From Haematococcus lacustris (lineage: Eukaryota > Chlorophyta > Chlorophyceae > Chlamydomonadales > Haematococcaceae), in NCBI GenBank assembly GCA_030144725.1, contig JASKMD010000008.1:8592787-8656786 (forward strand): a stretch of DNA of 64,000 nucleotides, read 5' to 3'. The position numbers and the translations under genes were made by a program. Positions within the stretch are counted from its first letter, which is position 1, and each line of letters starts with the position of its first letter. This document shows positions 61,107-64,000 of the stretch, piece by piece. Below the pieces are notes generated by a model. That model was not told where the DNA came from. It saw nothing but the letters and a program-made list of their open reading frames with translations, and did no database searches.

Positions 61107-62215
61107 CCTGTAGCATGGGGCCTGAAGGACAGCATGGAGCGAGCTACATAGGCAATGCAGGCCATGCGGAGAACCGGCGGACCAGTAGAAGCTTCTTATC
61201 AGAGGCGGTCAGCAGATACCGCATCCCTTCAGCCCTATTATCTGGTCCACCTGTACATGGGGCTCTGTAAAAGTTTGTCAAGGTGATAGGGGCGTTGACT
61301 TACCTCAAGCGCCATATCTTTAAGCAGAAGGGGTTGTATTCAGCATACCAACTAGTGTTCCGCCTACCAAGGAGCTCGACAGTTATCCACAATGCGTGCA
61401 TGGCATGCAATAGCGTGTTTAGCAATGGTGTTCATTATGCAGTGGTGGTACTCATGCATCTCCCAGAGATTCATGGAGTAGTTCATGAGATTTATCTTCT
61501 TTTGTTGCTGAGGTGACAGTCAGTGCTGTGATCTCCCTCCCCTACTACACAGTCTCATAACATACGCATGGTGCCTACAAGCTCAGGCTGTGGTGGTGCT
61601 GGGCTGAGCTGCCTGGCCATTCCAATGCATGGCGGAAACGATGCATGACAGCACATACTCATGCAGCTGGTCCACTGCGTCTTGAAAGGCCCCGTACTTG
61701 ACCGACACCACTGGCACCCCCTGTGCAGTCAGGCGCCAGCAGGCGGCAGGAGGGGCAGCAGGGCAAAAGCCCGGCAGGGATGAGTGCATGCAAGCAAGCT
61801 AGTGAGCAACATGCAAGCTGACCCAGTACTGCTCCCGGCCGTGCCTGGGCCAGGAATGCAAGGCCAGCTTTGCAAGAGCGGGACAGCACAAAGAAGAACC
61901 TACTCAAGGAGGAGGAGGGGGCACTTTACATGGTTGGGGCAATGAGCAAGGCGTACTTGAGAGTCACTCACCACACTATGCAACAACACTATGGAGAGGT
62001 TTGCAGCAGGTACCACTGCCACAGACACCTCACTCTACCCCACACCTCATGACAGATCAGGGCGTTTCTATCACAGAGTGACGAGCTTTTGGCTACTAAC
62101 GAACGACTAGTTGTGTGAGCCGTTTCCATTGCATGCGGCAGGGCACAGCTAGAATGGTATGAGTTAGCAATGGCCATGTGTGTGTTTGCTGCTGTGCCCT
62201 CCAGGACCTGTTCCG
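61107..62215. other. Region with isolated exon-like pieces
   Basis: On the minus strand 61601-61720 reads GVPVVSVKYGAFQDAVDQLH and then a stop after STTTA, after a CTGTGCAG-like acceptor: a possible terminal exon. On the plus strand 61875-61990 reads STKKNLLKEEEGALYMVGAM before GTTTGC. Neither resembles a known family. Confidence 0.25.
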
Positions 62216-62840
62216 CTAGGCGGCGGTACCCCAGGCACCACTGACCTGATCCTGAAAGCCAGCCAGGTAGTGTTGAAGCACCCGGGCCTGGGCCAGCTGC
62301 TGCTCAGGCCCCAGCTCCTGCTCCAGCTGCCATGGCCCTGCGCCTTCTTGATCTTCACACAGCCCTGCCGTCAAATCCTGTGTTTGCGCCTCTGTTGCTA
62401 CTGACCCCAGCTGCTGCCAGCCGCCCGCCCGGGGTTCAAACCCCAGCGGGAGCAGGGTAGGCGGGTAGGGAGAGCAAGGGTGGTTGCTAGACATTTTGGT
62501 TGCTGGGGGGGTGTCCTGGGGGAGCTGGACCCCCTGCCCCAGCCCCTGCCCTGTCTGCCCCTGACCCACCTCCGCCTGGCCCAGCTGCCCCTGCCCTGGC
62601 TGGCGCTGGCCCAGTGAGGCCCCAGCGCCCCCTGCAGACTTGTGCCTGCTGGAAGCCAGCCGCTGAGTCGTGTGCGTGACGTCACACACGCCAGGGGCTG
62701 AGACAGCACTGCAGCGGCGGGGCAGGCACATGGAGGGGGGTGGGTGAGGGGGAGGAGCCCCGTGCGAGGGGTGGGCCAGCAGCCAGGTGTCAGGGCACTT
62801 GTCCTGGGCTATGAGCCTGTGGTCCCCCAGGTTGTCCACC
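62216..62840 (-). CDS. Possible terminal exon of an unrecognised protein
   Basis: Open for more than 200 codons after the acceptor CCTACAG. It begins VDNLGDHRLIAQDKCPDTWL, continues with a Pro/His-rich piece, a Gly/Gln-rich repeat (GQGQLGQAEVGQGQ), then LEQELGPEQQLAQARVLQHY, and stops after SGAWGTAA. The start looks like ordinary protein and the rest is low complexity. The frame 63019-63954 could supply upstream exons, but no join is proven. Confidence 0.35.
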
Positions 62841-63018
62841 TGTAGGCGTGGCAGTCACACTTGCATGGGTGGTAGTCACACTTGGGAAGTCATACTTGCA
62901 TGGATGGCAGTCGCTTTTGCATGGGTGGCAGTCACACTTGGAAAGAGTGGTAGTGATACTTGCAAGGATTGCAGTCACTCATGCATGGCGTCATTGCAAT
63001 CAAACATGGGAGTAAGGG

Positions 63019-63954
63019 TCAAGCATTGGCGTCCCACCGACAGGTAAACCCAGACACTGCAATGGAATGAACAAGGTGGCCAGAGGGTTGCACGTCAGAC
63101 TCAGGCAGGCCTGCCCCTGGAGATGGGCGGCCAGCGGGTGAGTGGGCAGATGGGCTGCCAGGTAGTGCTATGTGAGTCAGGAGGGTCACCTTCAGCACAA
63201 CTGGGATGAATAGGGGCTTCAGGCTGGGCTTGGCTGGAGCTTGCAGCCGCTCCTGCCCATTGCTTGGTGATAAGGGTACGCTGGCGGGACATAGGTCAGG
63301 TGCGCCCTGCCCCTGCCCCTGCCCCTGCCCCTGCCCCTGCCCCTGCCCCTGCCCCTGCCCTGGTTTCACACTTTGCTCTTGCCAGCCGACCATGGCAGGC
63401 AGGTGCTCAATCTGTCCCTGCAGCTTCCCTTCCAAGCTGGCTTGCACAAGAAGCTGCTGGTCAGCAGCTGCCCGACCCAGAGTGAAGCTGGCAGGCAGAC
63501 CATCCTCTTTTATGGAGTGGAGCGTGTTCCCTGCTGGCTGCAGCCCATCACGCAACGCCCAACCACCCACTGCCTGGCCCCGCTGTACCTGCTTCACATG
63601 CTGCTGCGATGGCCACCCCAACGGCTGCTGAGTGGCCTGCTTAAAACACGGTTCACGTCCTTCACCGCCCTCCTTCCCCTGCTCTAACTGCATCCTCTCC
63701 CCCTCTTCTCCTGCCCCTGCTCCAGCCCCTGCCCCCTGCTCTGGCTGCATACCCTCCCCCTCAGGCCCCACTGCCAGGCTCGGCTGCAGGCAAGGCAGAC
63801 TGCTGCCCTGGCTGGCTGCCTGCTCCCCTTCAGCTCGTCCTGCCAGCCCCTGTAGCAGCTGCTGTGGGTCTGGGCCCATGCATGGAAGCTGAGTGGAAGG
63901 TCCAGCTTCCGGCCCCTGCGGCCCCAGCCCGTGACCAAGCAGCGGTGCCATCAA
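63019..63954 (-). CDS. Long low-complexity open frame, unrecognised
   Basis: 312 codons open on the minus strand, rich in Gln, Gly, Ala and Glu, with more protein-like parts: CFKQATQQPLGWPSQQHVKQ, SIKEDGLPASFTLGRAAADQ and KPLFIPVVLKVTLLTHIALP. The (CAGGGG)n run at 63308-63360 is read as Gly-Gln. It continues toward the window edge, so the start may lie outside. Possibly an upstream exon of the piece at 62216-62840. No domain recognised. Confidence 0.3.
   Translation of the reverse strand: MMAPLLGHGLGPQGPEAGPSTQLPCMGPDPQQLLQGLAGRAEGEQAASQGSSLPCLQPSLAVGPEGEGMQPEQGAGAGAGAGEEGERMQLEQGKEGGEGREPCFKQATQQPLGWPSQQHVKQVQRGQAVGGWALRDGLQPAGNTLHSIKEDGLPASFTLGRAAADQQLLVQASLEGKLQGQIEHLPAMVGWQEQSVKPGQGQGQGQGQGQGQGQGQGAPDLCPASVPLSPSNGQERLQAPAKPSLKPLFIPVVLKVTLLTHIALPGSPSAHSPAGRPSPGAGLPESDVQPSGHLVHSIAVSGFTCRWDANA
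63308..63361. repeat. (CCCCTG)n hexamer
   Basis: About nine units, in frame within the minus-strand open frame 63019-63954. Confidence 0.85.
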
Positions 63955-64000
63955 ACGCAGCTGAGCTGAGCTTGACTCAGTATAAGCTGTGCAGCATGAG

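Noticed and set aside
57613..64000. Search for the amidase half of allophanate hydrolase on the minus strand
   Set aside because: No Gly-Ser-Ser-Gly-Gly-type amidase signature was found in any minus-strand frame.

Overview
The window is nuclear DNA of a green alga, probably a chlorophyte of the Chlamydomonadales type. The evidence is short GT-AG introns, GC-rich codon use, CAG/CTG and G-rich microsatellites, an allophanate hydrolase of the algal urea pathway, and TGTAA motifs downstream of stop codons. The species is not determined by the sequence. Gene density is low. Most of the 64 kb is satellite DNA, microsatellites and nested mobile elements.

Layout. 1-10.7 kb: tandem arrays (two built on the palindrome CCAGTACTGG), a fold-back element, pyrimidine/purine-rich modules in opposite orientations, a 500-N gap and a 1.5 kb (GGGGC)n array. 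10.7-24.9 kb: two copies of a six-exon gene for a small secreted ten-cysteine protein (13975-16236 intact; 21155-23208 with a premature stop), their divergent promoters, and several broken Fanzor (eukaryotic TnpB-like RNA-guided nuclease) copies. 24952-34246: a Ty3/gypsy-type LTR retrotransposon with one uninterrupted 2756-codon polyprotein. 34.2-37.9 kb: a third secreted-protein gene (35163-36960, intact) and an orphan exon. 38.5-42 kb: inverted satellites around heptamer and pentamer arrays. 42.9-47.7 kb: a Fanzor-tail remnant split by a 1.8 kb hAT element with an 8-bp target duplication and by a 2.7 kb palindrome-rich insertion. 48.3-50.4 kb: a fourth, diverged secreted-protein gene. 50.6-59.3 kb: Fanzor copies, the complete RPS20 (uS10) gene (52556-53224), a LINE 3' end and the last three exons of allophanate hydrolase (55802-56903). 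60.2-61.1 kb: a second hAT element. 62-64 kb: unrecognised low-complexity reading frames.

Three systems stand out. (1) The retrotransposon polyprotein carries a C5 cytosine-DNA-methyltransferase-like domain between RNase H and integrase, two successive retropepsin-like domains and a C-terminal PHD finger; its LTR cores look identical, so it inserted recently. (2) A Fanzor family is present in at least six copies. The copy at 57-59.2 kb keeps all three RuvC acidic residues, and the three copies with a RuvC 3' end each have two small conserved hairpins just after the stop codon, a candidate guide-RNA scaffold. (3) The secreted ten-cysteine family has four members with the same six-part exon plan and the same cysteine spacing; I could not match it to a named family.
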